A stretch of 64,000 bases of DNA from an uncultured Pelagibacteraceae bacterium (lineage in GTDB: Bacteria > Pseudomonadota > Alphaproteobacteria > Pelagibacterales > Pelagibacteraceae). The notes below the pieces were generated by a model. It was not told the DNA's origin. It ran no database searches and saw only the letters and a program-made list of their open reading frames with translations. The DNA is taken from NCBI GenBank assembly GCA_902578115.1, contig CACHBR010000004.1, positions 1-64,000 of the forward strand, in the 5' to 3' direction. The position numbers and the translations under genes are program-made. Positions 17,375-28,395 of the stretch are shown here, piece after piece. Numbering within the stretch: the stretch's first letter is position 1; each line of letters begins with the position of its first letter.

Positions 17375-17962
17375 CTACTCTTTATCATCATCATTAATTG
17401 CAGTAATTATTCCTTTCCTCAAATAGTCATATCCTGTGTACAACGTTAAAAAAGCGGCAACCCACAGTAAAATAATTCCGATTGTTTGTGCGTTATAGTT
17501 TTGAAAATTAATTATTTTATTACCCGTTTCACCTGTTAACAGTATAGCTATAGAAAACATTTGAATAAAAGTCTTGAACTTAGATAAACTTGAAACTGGT
17601 AAGTTCAACTCTTTTTTTTTAGCCAAGAATTCTCTTAGACCAGAAATTAGTATTTCTCGAGTTAAAATTATAATTGCTGCAATTACCTCAAGATTTTTTA
17701 TTATTCCATTCATAACTAACAACACAAGAGCAGCAGAAACTAGAATTTTATCCGCTATTGGGTCAAGTAATTCACCTAATTTTGATTCTTCTTTATAGAG
17801 TCTTGCGATTAATCCATCTAGAAAATCAGTAAAACTTGCGATCGCGAAAAGAAAAAAAGGAACTAAATCACCTACGATTCCAGGAATATAAAAACTTAAA
17901 ACAAAAATTGGGACTATTATTAATCTACCTATAGTTAATATGTTTGGTATTTTTATTTTCAT
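17375..17962 (-). CDS. pgsA: CDP-diacylglycerol-glycerol-3-phosphate 3-phosphatidyltransferase
   Basis: Membrane enzyme making phosphatidylglycerol phosphate, the committed step to PG and cardiolipin. The CDP-alcohol phosphotransferase motif is intact (DFLDGLIARLYKEESKLGELLDPIADKIL), with all the conserved Asp residues. The N-terminal IPNILTIGRLIIVPIF is a PgsA hallmark, and there are about five membrane helices. The 195-aa length is normal. It is the last gene of the uvrB-SDR-folB-uvrC-pgsA run, two bases after uvrC; uvrC-pgsA adjacency is common in proteobacteria. Confidence 0.95.
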   Translation of the reverse strand: MKIKIPNILTIGRLIIVPIFVLSFYIPGIVGDLVPFFLFAIASFTDFLDGLIARLYKEESKLGELLDPIADKILVSAALVLLVMNGIIKNLEVIAAIIILTREILISGLREFLAKKKELNLPVSSLSKFKTFIQMFSIAILLTGETGNKIINFQNYNAQTIGIILLWVAAFLTLYTGYDYLRKGIITAINDDDKE

Positions 17963-17964
17963 AA

Positions 17965-19800
17965 CTAATTGTCATGGAAAAAATCGTGAATTTTTTTTGC
18001 TACTTTTTCCTCAATCCCTTCCACTGACCTTAAATCCTCGAAACTTGCAGACTCTACTGATTTTGCAGAACCAAAGTGATGAAGTAAAGCTCTTTTTCTA
18101 CTTCTACCTATTCCAGAGATTTGATCAAGTAAAGATTTACTTAAATTTTTTCTTCTTTTAGCTCTATGTGTACTTATCGCAAACCTGTGAGCTTCATCCC
18201 TAAGTCTTTGAAGAAAGAAAAGGGTAGGATCATTTTTTTGGAATTTGAAAACTTTGTTTTCATGAAAGAAAGTCTCCTCCCCAGCGTTTCTGTTTTTACC
18301 TTTAGCAATTGCAATTATTGGGAGTTCGTGAAGTCCCAGGTCATTCAAGGTTTCTCTACTAACTGAGTATTGACCCTTACCCCCATCAACTAAAATTAAA
18401 TCTGGCAGTGTCATATTTGTACTTTCATCTTTAAGTGCTCGAATAAATCTTCTATTTAAGACTTCTCTCATCATGCCATAATCATCTCCCTTAATTGCAT
18501 CCGACTTAATATTAAACTTTCTGTATCTTTTTTTAATAAAGCCCTCTTTACCAAAAGTTATAAGTGCACCCACAGAATCTGATCCTTGAACATGGCTATT
18601 ATCGTATACCTCAATAAGATTTACGTTTGAATTTAAATTAAATTTATCAGAAAGTTTGTCTATCAATTTTGAATTACTTTCGGTTTCTAAAATTTTTTGT
18701 GTTAAGGCTTGTTTGGCGTTTTTCCTAGCCATTTCCGAAACAATTTTTTCTTCTTTAGAAATAGCTTTTTTAATTATTATTTCTTTTTTTTCTCTACTAG
18801 AAAATGTTTTCTCTAACAAAACTTTTTCATTAATTTCAATATTCAAAAGAACAAGTTTTGGAACAGTTTTATTTTCATAAAATTGACCTAAAAAAGATGA
18901 TAAAATTTTTTCTTCTTTTTCATCAGGATCATGCTTTGGAAAATAAGCTTGATTACCCCAATTTTGTTTTGACCTAAAAAAGAAAACTTGAACACAAGTT
19001 TTACCCGACTCTTTAAAAATAGATATAACATCTGCTTCTTTCAAATTAGTTTGATTTATTTTCTGAGATGATTGAATTTGTGTTAATGCTTTTATTCTAT
19101 CCCTTAATATAGCTGCTTTTTCATAATCCAAATCTTCGCTAGCGTTTTCCATTTCTTTAGATAAATTTTTTTGAATTCTTTGTGATTTACCAGAAATAAA
19201 ATCAACTGCATCACCAACTAGATCCTTATAATTTTTTTCTTGGATCTTTCCTACACATGGAGCAGAACACCTTCTTATTTGGTATAAAATGCATGCCCTA
19301 TCTCTATTTTTAAAAACTGTATCGTCACAAACTCTTAATAGAAATATCTTTTGAAGAATTTTGATAGTCCAGTTTGCTGATCCTACAGACGCAAAAGGTC
19401 CAAAATAATACCCATCTCTATTTTTTTTCCCCCTTAGCTTTGTTAATTGTGGCCATTTATCTTTGTGGCCAATAAATATATACGGGAAAGATTTATCGTC
19501 TCTTAACAAAATATTGAACCTTGGCTTATACTTTTTTATAAGATTTGCCTCTAATAATAGAGCTTCGCTTTCATTTGTTGTAGTTGTAGTTTCAAGTTTT
19601 CTTGTTAGTGAAAGCATTCTTTCGGTTCGTATTGGCAGATGACTATCAGAAACATAGCTCTTTAAACGATTTGGAATATTTTTGGCTTTTCCAACATAAA
19701 GAATCTCATTTTTTTCACTTAGCATTTTATAAATCCCGGGATTATTTGTGAGATTTAAAACTTTTTTTCGAATTATTTCTTTACCTTTTTTAATACTCAT
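17965..19800 (-). CDS. uvrC: Excinuclease ABC subunit C
   Basis: The dual-incision nuclease of nucleotide excision repair. Domains in order are GIY-YIG ([21 protein letters not shown], about 20-40), a Cys cluster ([11 protein letters not shown]), the UVR motif ([20 protein letters not shown], about 208-227), the RNase H-like 3' nuclease segment ([22 protein letters not shown] and [13 protein letters not shown]), and tandem helix-hairpin-helix ([39 protein letters not shown]). At 611 aa it is complete. Unusually, it is in the same apparent operon as uvrB, with an SDR and folB between them. It overlaps folB by 11 bases. Confidence 0.97.
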   Translation of the reverse strand: MSIKKGKEIIRKKVLNLTNNPGIYKMLSEKNEILYVGKAKNIPNRLKSYVSDSHLPIRTERMLSLTRKLETTTTTNESEALLLEANLIKKYKPRFNILLRDDKSFPYIFIGHKDKWPQLTKLRGKKNRDGYYFGPFASVGSANWTIKILQKIFLLRVCDDTVFKNRDRACILYQIRRCSAPCVGKIQEKNYKDLVGDAVDFISGKSQRIQKNLSKEMENASEDLDYEKAAILRDRIKALTQIQSSQKINQTNLKEADVISIFKESGKTCVQVFFFRSKQNWGNQAYFPKHDPDEKEEKILSSFLGQFYENKTVPKLVLLNIEINEKVLLEKTFSSREKKEIIIKKAISKEEKIVSEMARKNAKQALTQKILETESNSKLIDKLSDKFNLNSNVNLIEVYDNSHVQGSDSVGALITFGKEGFIKKRYRKFNIKSDAIKGDDYGMMREVLNRRFIRALKDESTNMTLPDLILVDGGKGQYSVSRETLNDLGLHELPIIAIAKGKNRNAGEETFFHENKVFKFQKNDPTLFFLQRLRDEAHRFAISTHRAKRRKNLSKSLLDQISGIGRSRKRALLHHFGSAKSVESASFEDLRSVEGIEEKVAKKIHDFFHDN

Positions 19801-20194
19801 TTGATCTAGTTTTTTCTAATTCTATCCCCACTGAAGTGGTATTCTTAATGACGTCTAATTTTTCAATTCTTAAAAGAATTTTTCTTATTCTCAAATTTTC
19901 AAAAAGCTTTGAAAATATTTTTTCCGCTAAAGTTTCAAGAAGAGGATAATGCTTTCTAGAAGTAATTTTTGTAATAGTTTTAATTACCTGTTCATAATTT
20001 ACGATACTTTTTAAATCTTTATCACTTGGAATTAGATTTTGATCAACATTTATAACCAAGTTAAACTTAACTCTTTGTTTTTTCTTTTTTTCAAAATTAT
20101 GAATTCCAACAAGCATATTTAGTACCAGATCTCTTATTAGAACCTTTCTTTTATAACTATAAAATTTTTTCTGTTTAAATTTAATTATTTTCAT
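19790..20194 (-). CDS. folB: Dihydroneopterin aldolase (FolB)
   Basis: Cleaves dihydroneopterin to hydroxymethyl-dihydropterin in folate synthesis. The family pattern is seen in [32 protein letters not shown], then [33 protein letters not shown] with the conserved Glu, and the C-terminal [21 protein letters not shown]. The usual I-G-V-x-x-x-E active-site segment reads [13 protein letters not shown]. There is an N-terminal extension of about 15 basic residues. It is coupled to an SDR gene upstream (ATGA-type 4-base overlap) and to uvrC downstream, which supports a shared pterin job with the SDR. Confidence 0.85.
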   Translation of the reverse strand: MKIIKFKQKKFYSYKRKVLIRDLVLNMLVGIHNFEKKKKQRVKFNLVINVDQNLIPSDKDLKSIVNYEQVIKTITKITSRKHYPLLETLAEKIFSKLFENLRIRKILLRIEKLDVIKNTTSVGIELEKTRSNEY

Positions 20195-20946
20195 TCTTTT
20201 GAGTTGATTATATCAGGAGTTTTCCAAGCTAAACTTTGCCCACTATCTACACTAATTATTTGACCTGTAATACTATTATTTTCTAGAAAATATTTAACTG
20301 ATGCGCATATATTACTTAAATCAACTTTTTTTTGAAGAATGGTAGATTTCCATTGGGATTTAAAATGTTTTTCTGATTGTCTTTTATTTTTTAAAGTTGG
20401 TCCTGGTGAAATTCCATTCACTCTTATATTCGGTGCAAGTTTCATGGCAGCTGTGGTTGTTAGTGTTGCAAGTGCGGCTTTACTCAAAGTATAAGAAAAA
20501 AAGAAAGGTGTTAGTTTTCTCACCCTTTGATCAATAATATTTATAACGTTTGCTTCTTTATTTTTAACATATTTTTTAAATTCCTTTATCAATAATGCAG
20601 GAGCTTTTAAATTTATATCTAAATGTCTTGTAAAACTTTTATCTGTAAAGTTTTCTAAATCGTCTTTTTCAAACAAAGAGGCGTTATTAATAAGACAATC
20701 TAAACCCTTCATTTTTCTATTTGCAAACGGAACTATTTTTTTTACTTGATTGATATTACTGAGGTCTGCTTTAATTAAGTAAACTTTACTACCGATTTCT
20801 TCAAGTTCTGTTTTTAATTTTTGGGCTGATTTCTTAGATTTATTAAAATGAATTATTATTTCAACATCGTATCCAGCTAAACTTTTTGCTATAGCTGAAC
20901 CTATTCTTGTTGCTCCACCAGTTATAATTATTTTTTTGGCTTCCAT
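20191..20946 (-). CDS. Short-chain dehydrogenase, possible FolM/PTR1-like pteridine reductase
   Basis: Classical SDR of 251 aa. The NAD(P)-binding loop is [15 protein letters not shown] (arginine in the loop, typical of NADPH-preferring pteridine reductases), followed by [14 protein letters not shown], and the active site [31 protein letters not shown] has the Tyr-x3-Lys. The INNAS and SKAALxxLT..A.KLAP patterns are close to E. coli FolM and trypanosomatid PTR1 from memory. The position directly upstream of folB (4-base overlap) makes a dihydropterin or dihydrofolate reductase role plausible. The 5' end overlaps uvrB by 19 bases. SDR family is sure, substrate is inference. Confidence 0.75.
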   Translation of the reverse strand: MEAKKIIITGGATRIGSAIAKSLAGYDVEIIIHFNKSKKSAQKLKTELEEIGSKVYLIKADLSNINQVKKIVPFANRKMKGLDCLINNASLFEKDDLENFTDKSFTRHLDINLKAPALLIKEFKKYVKNKEANVINIIDQRVRKLTPFFFSYTLSKAALATLTTTAAMKLAPNIRVNGISPGPTLKNKRQSEKHFKSQWKSTILQKKVDLSNICASVKYFLENNSITGQIISVDSGQSLAWKTPDIINSKE

Positions 20947-23099
20947 TTTTTTATAGATTTTCTTGGTTTAGTTCCTGGCATCCCCATTTTTGATCTTCCT
21001 TGAGGATATACTTTTTTATTTAAGTTGTACTGTGAAATTTTTGGATTTAAATTAATTTCAAGTTCATTTGTCTCCAATTTTCTTATTTCATCTCTAATTT
21101 TTGCTGCCTCCTCAAACTCTAAATTTGACGCAGCTTCTTTCATTTTTTTATTTAGTGCCTTAAGGTGTTTTTTTAAATTTCCACCAACATTTGATCCCTC
21201 ACTAATTTTTACGTAATCTTTTTCATAAACAGACTCTAAAATATCGTTAATTTCTTTCTTGACTGACTCCGCACTAATATTATTTTTTTTATTGTACTCA
21301 ACTTGCCTGCTTCTTCTCCTATCGGTCTCTTTAATTGCCTTATCAATACTTTTTGTCACTTTGTCTGCATAAAGAATTACTTTCCCATCCACGTTTCTTG
21401 CAGCTCTACCAATAGTTTGAATTAATGAAGTTTCTGATCTCAAAAAACCCTCTTTGTCTGCATCCAAAATTGCAACCAAAGCACATTCCGGTATATCTAA
21501 TCCTTCTCTCAATAAATTGATACCAACCAAAATATCAAAAACACCCATTCGTAAATCTCTAATGATTTCAATTCTCTCAAGTGTATCTATATCTGAATGC
21601 ATATATCTTACTTTCAAACCGTTTTCATGAAGATATTCTGTTAAATCTTCTGCCATTTTCTTTGTAAGGGTAGTAACTAAAATTCTATATCCTTTATCAA
21701 TAACTTTTTTAGACTCGTGAAACAAATCATCCACCTGAGTTTTTGCAGGTCTTATCTCAACAGGCGGATCAATTAAACCTGTTGGTCTTATAACTTGATC
21801 TATATATTTATTTTGAGTTTGTTTTAGTTCCCAAGGACCGGGAGTTGCTGATACAAAAACAGTTTGAGTTCTCATTGCATCCCACTCTTCAAACTTTAAT
21901 GGTCTATTATCCATGCAAGAAGGTAATCTGAAACCATACTCAGCAAGAGTTTTCTTTCTCGTGTGATCACCTTTGTACATACCATTTAGTTGAGGTACAG
22001 TTACGTGGCTTTCGTCTACAAATATAATAGTGTTGTCTGGAAAATATTCAAAAAGAGTTGGCGGAGGTTCCCCTTTGTTTCTTCCAGATAAAAATCTTGA
22101 GTAATTTTCAATACCCGCACAGGTTCCTGTTGCTTCAATCATTTCAAGATCAAATTTAGTTCTCTCCCTCAACCTTTGAGCTTCTAGAAGTTTATTATTT
22201 GATTTGTGATCTTCTAAAGTTACTTCCAATTCTTTTTTAATTTCTTTGATAGCTTGATCAATAGTTGGTTTTGGAGTTATATAATGGCTGTTAGCGTATA
22301 ATTTTATTACCGCAAAATCATTTGTTTTATCCCCTGTTAGAGGATCAAATTCTTCTATCTTTTCAAGTTTATTTCCATTTAAACTCAATCTCCAAGCTCT
22401 ATCTTCTAAATGTGATGGGAATATTTCTAAATTCTCTCCTCTAACCCTGAAAGTACCTCTAAAAAAATTTTGATCATTTCTTTTATATTGTAAATTAACA
22501 AATGTTTTAATAATCTCATCTCTTTCATATTCATAATTTTTTTTTAATGCCAATGTCATTTTACTGTATGCTTCAACTGAACCAAGTCCGTAAATACAAG
22601 AAACACTAGCTACAATAATTACATCGTCACGTTCAAGCAAAGATCTTGTTGCCGAATGCCTCATCCTATCTATTTGTTCATTTATAGAAGCTTCTTTTTC
22701 TATGTAAGTATCTGATCTTGGAACATATGCTTCAGGAGTATAATAATCGTAATACGAAACAAAGTATTCAACAGCGTTGTTTGGAAAAAAACTTTTCATT
22801 TCGCCATACAATTGTGCAGCCAAAGTTTTATTTGGAGCTAAAACTAAAGCAGGCCGATTTGCAGACTCTATTACTTTGGCCATAGTAAAGGTTTTTCCTG
22901 ATCCAGTGACACCTAGCAGAACCTGTTCGCTTTGCTTATCTTTTAAATTTTTAAGTATCTTTTTAATTGCCTCAGGCTGATCCCCGGCAGGTTGAAAATT
23001 ACTTTTTATTTTAAATCTTATTCCACCTTCAAGTTTTTTCCTAACAGGAGCGTTATTAGCCTCTAAATTATCTATTTTTTCTTGGTATGTATTTTGCAT
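20928..23099 (-). CDS. uvrB: Excinuclease ABC subunit B
   Basis: Damage-verifying helicase of nucleotide excision repair. Walker [15 protein letters not shown] is followed by the beta-hairpin region [61 protein letters not shown], then the DEAD-like [11 protein letters not shown]. Helicase motifs V/VI read [14 protein letters not shown] and [14 protein letters not shown], and the C-terminal UVR domain is [14 protein letters not shown]. At 723 aa it is a little long, with a short N-terminal extension before the usual [14 protein letters not shown] block. It is the first gene of uvrB-SDR-folB-uvrC-pgsA. The start is 34 bases from divergent aminotransferase gene. Confidence 0.97.
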   Translation of the reverse strand: MQNTYQEKIDNLEANNAPVRKKLEGGIRFKIKSNFQPAGDQPEAIKKILKNLKDKQSEQVLLGVTGSGKTFTMAKVIESANRPALVLAPNKTLAAQLYGEMKSFFPNNAVEYFVSYYDYYTPEAYVPRSDTYIEKEASINEQIDRMRHSATRSLLERDDVIIVASVSCIYGLGSVEAYSKMTLALKKNYEYERDEIIKTFVNLQYKRNDQNFFRGTFRVRGENLEIFPSHLEDRAWRLSLNGNKLEKIEEFDPLTGDKTNDFAVIKLYANSHYITPKPTIDQAIKEIKKELEVTLEDHKSNNKLLEAQRLRERTKFDLEMIEATGTCAGIENYSRFLSGRNKGEPPPTLFEYFPDNTIIFVDESHVTVPQLNGMYKGDHTRKKTLAEYGFRLPSCMDNRPLKFEEWDAMRTQTVFVSATPGPWELKQTQNKYIDQVIRPTGLIDPPVEIRPAKTQVDDLFHESKKVIDKGYRILVTTLTKKMAEDLTEYLHENGLKVRYMHSDIDTLERIEIIRDLRMGVFDILVGINLLREGLDIPECALVAILDADKEGFLRSETSLIQTIGRAARNVDGKVILYADKVTKSIDKAIKETDRRRSRQVEYNKKNNISAESVKKEINDILESVYEKDYVKISEGSNVGGNLKKHLKALNKKMKEAASNLEFEEAAKIRDEIRKLETNELEINLNPKISQYNLNKKVYPQGRSKMGMPGTKPRKSIKKWKPKK

Positions 23100-23133
23100 T
23101 TTGTGTTAATAATAATAAATATTATAAATTTCA

Positions 23134-24321
23134 ATGAGCATAGTTTCCAATAGTTTAAAGCGAATAAAACCTTCACCAACCATAGCGGTTACCTCAAAAG
23201 CTAGGGAAATGAGGGCAGCTGGTAAAGATGTTATAGGTTTAGGAGCAGGTGAGCCTGATTTTGACACTCCAGATAACATCAAAGATGCTGCTATCGAAGC
23301 AATTAAAAGAGGAGAAACAAAGTACACAGCTGTAGATGGTACACCTAAACTTAAAAAGGCGATCCAAGGGAAATTTACTAGAGAAAATAATTTGTCTTAC
23401 GAATTAGATCAAATTTCGGTTGGTACGGGAGGAAAACAAGTTTTATATAACGTTTTTATGGCAACCCTGAATCCAGGAGACGAAGTCATTATCCCAGCAC
23501 CTTATTGGGTATCTTATCCTGATATGGTTTTATTAGCTGGCGGTAAACCCAAAATAGTAAAGTGCTCAGAAAAAAATGAATTTAAAATAACACCAGATGA
23601 ATTAAAAAAAGCTATTGGAAAAAAAACTAAATGGTTAATTATAAACTCACCGTCTAATCCAACCGGATCTTGTTACACAAGGAATGAGATAGAAGAATTA
23701 TCAAAAATATTAATAAAAAATAAAAATGTTTATATACTTAGTGACGATATTTATGAGCATATTACGTATGATGATTTTAAATTTTTCACTATTGCCCAAA
23801 TTAATGCTTTAAAAGACAGAACATTAACAATGAACGGTGTAAGTAAGTCTTACTCTATGACTGGATGGAGAATAGGGTATGGAGCTGGTCCGAAAGACAT
23901 AATTAAAGCTGTAGCAAAAATTCAATCTCAATCTACAACAAATCCATCTTCGATTAGTCAGGCAGCAGCAGTAGAAGCTTTGAATGGAACTCAAGATTTC
24001 ATAAAAACAAGATCTGACTCCTTTAAGGAGAGGAGGGATTACGTTGTTGAAACTTTAAATAGTATTAATGGTTTAAGTTGCTTGAAACCTAGCGGAGCTT
24101 TTTATGTTTTCCCAAATTGCAAAAAGTTGTTAGGAAAAAAGACAAAATTAAAAACAGATAAAGAATTTGTAGAAAAATTACTTGAAAAAGCGGAAGTAGC
24201 TGTAGTTCAGGGATCTGCATTTGGTTTAGATGGATACTTCAGAATTTCTTATGCTACCTCCATGGAAAATCTTAAAAAAGCTTTAGATAGAATAAAATCG
24301 TTTTGTGAAACTTTAAACTAG
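23134..24321 (+). CDS. aspC: Class I aspartate aminotransferase
   Basis: PLP enzyme interconverting aspartate/oxaloacetate and glutamate/2-oxoglutarate; alphaproteobacterial members of this subgroup (Ib) may also use prephenate. Features: RIKPSPTIAVTSKAREMRAAGKDVIGLGAGEPDFDTPDNI at the N-terminus, the PLP contact segment INSPSNPTG, LSDDIYEHITY, and the catalytic Lys in NGVSKSYSMTGWRIGYGAGP. The C-terminal Arg is in FRISYATS. The 395-aa length is standard. The start ATG is chosen at 23134, 34 bases from uvrB. It ends with a 9-base overlap of the convergent SDR gene. Confidence 0.92.
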   Translation: MSIVSNSLKRIKPSPTIAVTSKAREMRAAGKDVIGLGAGEPDFDTPDNIKDAAIEAIKRGETKYTAVDGTPKLKKAIQGKFTRENNLSYELDQISVGTGGKQVLYNVFMATLNPGDEVIIPAPYWVSYPDMVLLAGGKPKIVKCSEKNEFKITPDELKKAIGKKTKWLIINSPSNPTGSCYTRNEIEELSKILIKNKNVYILSDDIYEHITYDDFKFFTIAQINALKDRTLTMNGVSKSYSMTGWRIGYGAGPKDIIKAVAKIQSQSTTNPSSISQAAAVEALNGTQDFIKTRSDSFKERRDYVVETLNSINGLSCLKPSGAFYVFPNCKKLLGKKTKLKTDKEFVEKLLEKAEVAVVQGSAFGLDGYFRISYATSMENLKKALDRIKSFCETLN

Positions 24322-25335
24322 TCCTAATCTTACGACTGATTTAGCATTCTCAATCATACAATCTTTTGCAGGTTTAAATTTAAAACCTAATAATTCTTCT
24401 GCATAAGCAGTATCGGTTTGCATTAAAATTCCAAGATCGGGTATCATCATTTTAGCGCTTGAGTCTATATAGCTTATTAATTTTACCATGAAATTTGGAA
24501 GTTCTTTTTTGGGAAGTTTTTTTGCGTACTCAGGCATTGCCTCAGCCATTATTTGAGATAATTCCACTAGTTTTTTTACTTCTTTTCCAACAATTAATCT
24601 CCTTCCACCGACTTTATTGTTTCCAATACAAGCCACATGTGCTTTTGCAATATCTTTAACATCAGAAATTAAAACTGCAAACTTAGGCGCGCCTGGAAAT
24701 TTACCTGCCATAAATTGCCTAACATATTCTATCGATGTACCTCCTTTTTTATCTAAAGCATCTCCAAAAACTCCACCAGGACAAATACAAGTTAATTTAT
24801 TTCTTAATCCTTTGCTCTCCATAAACTCCCAAGCTAATCTTTCTGCTTTTGTTTTCGACAAGAAATAGTCATTCACACCTTCTACCCAATTTTCATCGGT
24901 CCAATCATTTTCTCCAAACGTGTAGGGATTGTTTCTGTTAGGTTTTCTAAACATTGCAACGATTGAAGAAGTTTTAATTATTTGTTCCACACCTGCATTT
25001 ACTCCAGCTTTTAAAACTCTTAAAGTTCCGTCAACAGCAGGAGGTAATAGACTTTCTCTATTTCTGGAAACTTTCATAGGAAAAGGTGAGGCAATGTGAA
25101 ATATATATTTACATCCCTTTGCTGCTTCATCCCATCCGTCATCTTTAACAAGATCTAATTCAACAAATGATAATTTATCAGTCGAAGCATATTTGCTTAT
25201 AGTTTCTTTCGTTTGTTTTATTAAATTTTTATTTCTTACTGTTCCTAAAACTTCGTAACCAGAATTTAATAATTCTATAGTAGTGTGTTTTGCAATCCAT
25301 CCACTTATGCCTGTAAGTAATATTTTTCCACTCAT
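24313..25335 (-). CDS. Extended SDR, dihydroflavonol-4-reductase-like NAD(P)-dependent oxidoreductase
   Basis: 340-aa extended SDR. The Rossmann glycine motif is TGISGWIAKHTTIELLNSGYEVLGTVRN, followed by the typical DFR/CCR-subfamily segments LVKDDGWDEAAKGCKYIFHIASPFP and AVDGTLRVLKAG. The catalytic Tyr-x3-Lys is in DYFLSKTKAERLAWEF, and the Ser is in IIKTSSIVAMF. Relatives reduce ketones or aldehydes, but the substrate cannot be read from sequence. It overlaps trxB by 4 bases and could be co-transcribed with guaC and trxB. Its end overlaps aspC by 9 bases. Confidence 0.8.
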   Translation of the reverse strand: MSGKILLTGISGWIAKHTTIELLNSGYEVLGTVRNKNLIKQTKETISKYASTDKLSFVELDLVKDDGWDEAAKGCKYIFHIASPFPMKVSRNRESLLPPAVDGTLRVLKAGVNAGVEQIIKTSSIVAMFRKPNRNNPYTFGENDWTDENWVEGVNDYFLSKTKAERLAWEFMESKGLRNKLTCICPGGVFGDALDKKGGTSIEYVRQFMAGKFPGAPKFAVLISDVKDIAKAHVACIGNNKVGGRRLIVGKEVKKLVELSQIMAEAMPEYAKKLPKKELPNFMVKLISYIDSSAKMMIPDLGILMQTDTAYAEELLGFKFKPAKDCMIENAKSVVRLGLV

Positions 25336-26267
25336 TTTGAAGACAAATGTTTTTCAGCCTCAAGTGCAGCCATACAACCCATTCCAGCCGCTGTAACTGC
25401 CTGCCTGAATATTTTATCTTTAACATCGCCAGCTGCAAAAACTCCTGGCACATTAGTTATTGTAGAGTCGGGATTGGTTACAATATATCCCTCTTTATCC
25501 ATATTTAATTGACCCTTGAAAAGCGAAGTAGCTGGGTCATGGCCTATTGCTATAAAAAGTCCATCAACTTTCAATTCAGTATTTTTATTAGTTTTTACAT
25601 TTTTAATTTTGATAGCTTTTACTGATTTTGGATTAGTGTCACCGATAACATCCTCAACAACGCTATCCCAGATAATTTCAATTTTTTTATTTGCTTTTAA
25701 TTTTGCTTGGAGCATTTTTTCTGCCCTTAATTCATTTCTTCTATGGATTAGTTTAACTTTTGAGGCAAACTTCGTTAAAAACATTGCTTCTTCTACAGCA
25801 GCATTTCCACCTCCAACAACAGCAACTTCTTTTTCTTTAAAAAAGAAACCATCGCATGTTGCGCATGCTGAAACACCAAATCCTCTAAATTCTTGTTCTG
25901 ATTTTAAATTTAACCACCTTGCCTGAGCTCCCGTGGAAATAATAAAACTATCTGCGCTATAAACTTGACCACTATCTCCAATAGCTTCAAAAGGTTTTTT
26001 TGATAGATCAACTTTTTTTATATGATCTTGTATCATTTCTGTTCCAACAGCCTTTGCTTGGCCCTTCATTTCTTCCATTAACCATGGACCTTGAATAACT
26101 TTTGAATATCCTGGAAAGTTTTCTACGTCGGTTGTTGTGGTTAACTGACCTCCTGGTTCGGATCCAAAAACCAAAATTGGCTTTAACATAGCTCTTGCCG
26201 CATATATTGCAGCTGTATATCCAGCGGGTCCAGATCCAAGAATTAGTACTTTAGAATGTTTTGTCAT
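25332..26267 (-). CDS. trxB: Thioredoxin reductase
   Basis: Flavoprotein that reduces thioredoxin with NADPH. FAD loop GSGPAGYTAAIYAARA (11-26), then TTDVENFPG, the redox-active CATC disulfide in GVSACATCDGFFFKEKEVAVVGGGNAAVEEA, NADP-binding GGGNAAVEEA, and the C-terminal FAD motif GVFAAGDVKDKIFRQAVTAAGMGC. At 311 aa it is full length for the low-molecular-weight class. It is coupled (4-base overlap) to the SDR gene downstream, and 47 bases follow guaC. Confidence 0.97.
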   Translation of the reverse strand: MTKHSKVLILGSGPAGYTAAIYAARAMLKPILVFGSEPGGQLTTTTDVENFPGYSKVIQGPWLMEEMKGQAKAVGTEMIQDHIKKVDLSKKPFEAIGDSGQVYSADSFIISTGAQARWLNLKSEQEFRGFGVSACATCDGFFFKEKEVAVVGGGNAAVEEAMFLTKFASKVKLIHRRNELRAEKMLQAKLKANKKIEIIWDSVVEDVIGDTNPKSVKAIKIKNVKTNKNTELKVDGLFIAIGHDPATSLFKGQLNMDKEGYIVTNPDSTITNVPGVFAAGDVKDKIFRQAVTAAGMGCMAALEAEKHLSSK

Positions 26268-26314
26268 AACTAAGCTTATATAGGTATTTTTGAAAAAATT
26301 TAAAGTTGCAAAAT

Positions 26315-27346
26315 TTACTCAAAAGTATCGTTATACTGTTGATTAACCCTCACAAAAGTTGTGCATTTACTCAATTGTTTTAAAGAAGGTGCTCCAACAT
26401 AAGTGCAACTACTTCTTAACCCACCTAAAATATTTAAAACCGTATCATTAATTTTTCCTCTATATTTTAATTGAACTTTTTTACCTTCGCTGCTTCTGTA
26501 ATCAGCATGACCACCATAATGTTTATTTAAAGCTGTCTCAGAACTTGAGCCATAAAACTCAATAACTTTTGATCCGTTTTTTTTTATTATTTTTCCTCCG
26601 CCTTCATCATGGCCCGCAAACATTCCACCAAGCATTACAAAATCTGCGCCTCCACCAAATGCTTTTGCTACATCGCCCGGACATGTACATCCTCCATCAG
26701 CTACAATGTGCGCGCCTAAACCATGAGCCGCATCAGCACATTCGATAACAGCACTTAATTGAGGATAACCAACACCTGTTTGAATACGAGTTGTACATAC
26801 ACTTCCAGGTCCAATTCCAACTTTTACAATATCTGCGCCAGCAAGTATTAATTCTTGAGTCATATCAGCTGTAACAACATTTCCTGCAATAATAGTTTTA
26901 GTAGGATATTTTTTTCGTACTGAACTGACAAACTTACTGAAGTGGTCAGAATAACCATTTGCGATATCAATACATATAAACTCAAAAAAACTATTTTCTT
27001 TTAATATGTCATTTAGCCTTTTGTAATCTTGATCACTTGTTCCAGTACTTAAAATAACTTGAGGAAATATTTTTTTAATTGATTTAAATTTTTTTATTAT
27101 TTTTGAATTATGCTGTTTAGTTAAACAGGTCATAATTTGATGAGTGGCTAAATTTTCGGCCATAACAAGTTCCCCCACACCATCCATGTTGGCTGCCATC
27201 AAAGGGATACCAGACCATTCGTGATTACTATATTTGAATTTGTATGTACGCTCTAACTTTACGTCTTTACGACTATGTAAAGTGCTTCTTTTAGGCCGAA
27301 ATAGGACATCGGCGTAATCCAGTTTGATATCTTCTTCAATACGCAT
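26315..27346 (-). CDS. guaC: GMP reductase (GuaC)
   Basis: Reductively deaminates GMP to IMP with NADPH, rebalancing purine pools. It reads very close to E. coli GuaC from memory: [35 protein letters not shown], then the catalytic-Cys loop [13 protein letters not shown] and [26 protein letters not shown]. There are no CBS domains, which separates it from IMP dehydrogenase. The ORF track starts 15 bases earlier (MFDGN). I choose the ATG at 27346 because it gives the family's MRIEED start and has GGAA just upstream. It starts 98 bases from the divergent ELM1-like gene. Confidence 0.93.
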   Translation of the reverse strand: MRIEEDIKLDYADVLFRPKRSTLHSRKDVKLERTYKFKYSNHEWSGIPLMAANMDGVGELVMAENLATHQIMTCLTKQHNSKIIKKFKSIKKIFPQVILSTGTSDQDYKRLNDILKENSFFEFICIDIANGYSDHFSKFVSSVRKKYPTKTIIAGNVVTADMTQELILAGADIVKVGIGPGSVCTTRIQTGVGYPQLSAVIECADAAHGLGAHIVADGGCTCPGDVAKAFGGGADFVMLGGMFAGHDEGGGKIIKKNGSKVIEFYGSSSETALNKHYGGHADYRSSEGKKVQLKYRGKINDTVLNILGGLRSSCTYVGAPSLKQLSKCTTFVRVNQQYNDTFE

Positions 27347-27444
27347 ATTTCCATCAAACATGTATAAAGGTTTGTTAATTAAATAAAAAGTTAATCTATT
27401 TTTATATGTGGATAAATAAAACCTAGAAATATATAAGATAACTT

Positions 27445-28395
27445 ATGCTAAAAACGAAAGCTCTTCTTTTAACCCAGGGTATGCATGGAATGATAAGTCA
27501 GGTGGAGGGTCTATCTAAAGCTTTAGGTTTAAAGTTTAAGCACGAAAAAATTCAACTTAAAAATTTTTGGAACATCATACCTCCAAAATTTACGCCAGTG
27601 ACAGAAAATATATTAAAAAATAGGTTTGTATGTGACTCTAAAATAATAATATCGTGCGGAAGAAAAAGTGTAATACCATCATTAATGTTAAAAAAAAGAT
27701 TCAAAAAAGATGTTTTCACAATTCACATTCAAGATCCAAAAGTCAAATTAGATAATTTCGATTGTATTATTTGTCCAGAACATGACAATTTAGAAGGTGA
27801 TAATGTTATAAGAACTAAAGGCGCTATTCATTATCTTACCAACGATGAAATTGAAAAAAATATTAATTATCTTAATCCAAAAGCAGATGGCAAAAAAATT
27901 ATCACTTTAATCCTTGGAGGGCCAAATAAATATTATAGTTTTTCAGAAAAACAAATGACCGAGACATTTGCAAAAATTAAAAATTTATTTGTTTATTCTA
28001 AATATAAATTAATAGTAATTCCCTCTTACAGAACACCAGAAAATATTATTAAACTTGCTTTTAATTCTTTTAACGATAATCATTTGGTTATTAAAGAAAG
28101 AGATAAAAAAGCATATTTGTCTTCGCTTGGTTTAGCAGATATTATCATTGTAACTTGTGACTCAACATCAATGATTTCGGAGGCTGCAATTACAGGTAAA
28201 CCAGTGTACGTTGCTCAGATGAGAAACAAAAAAAGTATATATAGATTTGAAAAATTTTATAAATTATTTAAAGAACTTGGTATAATAAGAGACTTAGATA
28301 ATAAAATTGAAAATTGGACTTATAAAGGTTTAGATGAAGTGAATAAAGCTGCAACTTTAGTTAAAGAAAGAATGAAAACAAATGGAATTATTTAA
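27445..28395 (+). CDS. ELM1-family protein (mitochondrial fission ELM1-like)
   Basis: 316-aa member of the family named after plant ELM1 (DUF1022), which recruits a dynamin to mitochondria; alphaproteobacterial members have no settled role. The fold resembles GT-B glycosyltransferases. Seen here: LLTQGMHGMISQVEGLSKALGL at the N-terminus, IISCGRKSVIPSLMLKK, FTIHIQDPKV, IICPEHDN, ITLILGGPNKYYSF and VTCDSTSMISEAAITGKPVYVA, all hallmarks I associate with the family. The last resembles a nucleotide-sugar-binding region. It overlaps the following oxygenase gene by 14 bases, so the two are co-translated. A glycosyltransferase-like activity on a cell-surface substrate is possible but not shown. Confidence 0.78.
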   Translation: MLKTKALLLTQGMHGMISQVEGLSKALGLKFKHEKIQLKNFWNIIPPKFTPVTENILKNRFVCDSKIIISCGRKSVIPSLMLKKRFKKDVFTIHIQDPKVKLDNFDCIICPEHDNLEGDNVIRTKGAIHYLTNDEIEKNINYLNPKADGKKIITLILGGPNKYYSFSEKQMTETFAKIKNLFVYSKYKLIVIPSYRTPENIIKLAFNSFNDNHLVIKERDKKAYLSSLGLADIIIVTCDSTSMISEAAITGKPVYVAQMRNKKSIYRFEKFYKLFKELGIIRDLDNKIENWTYKGLDEVNKAATLVKERMKTNGII

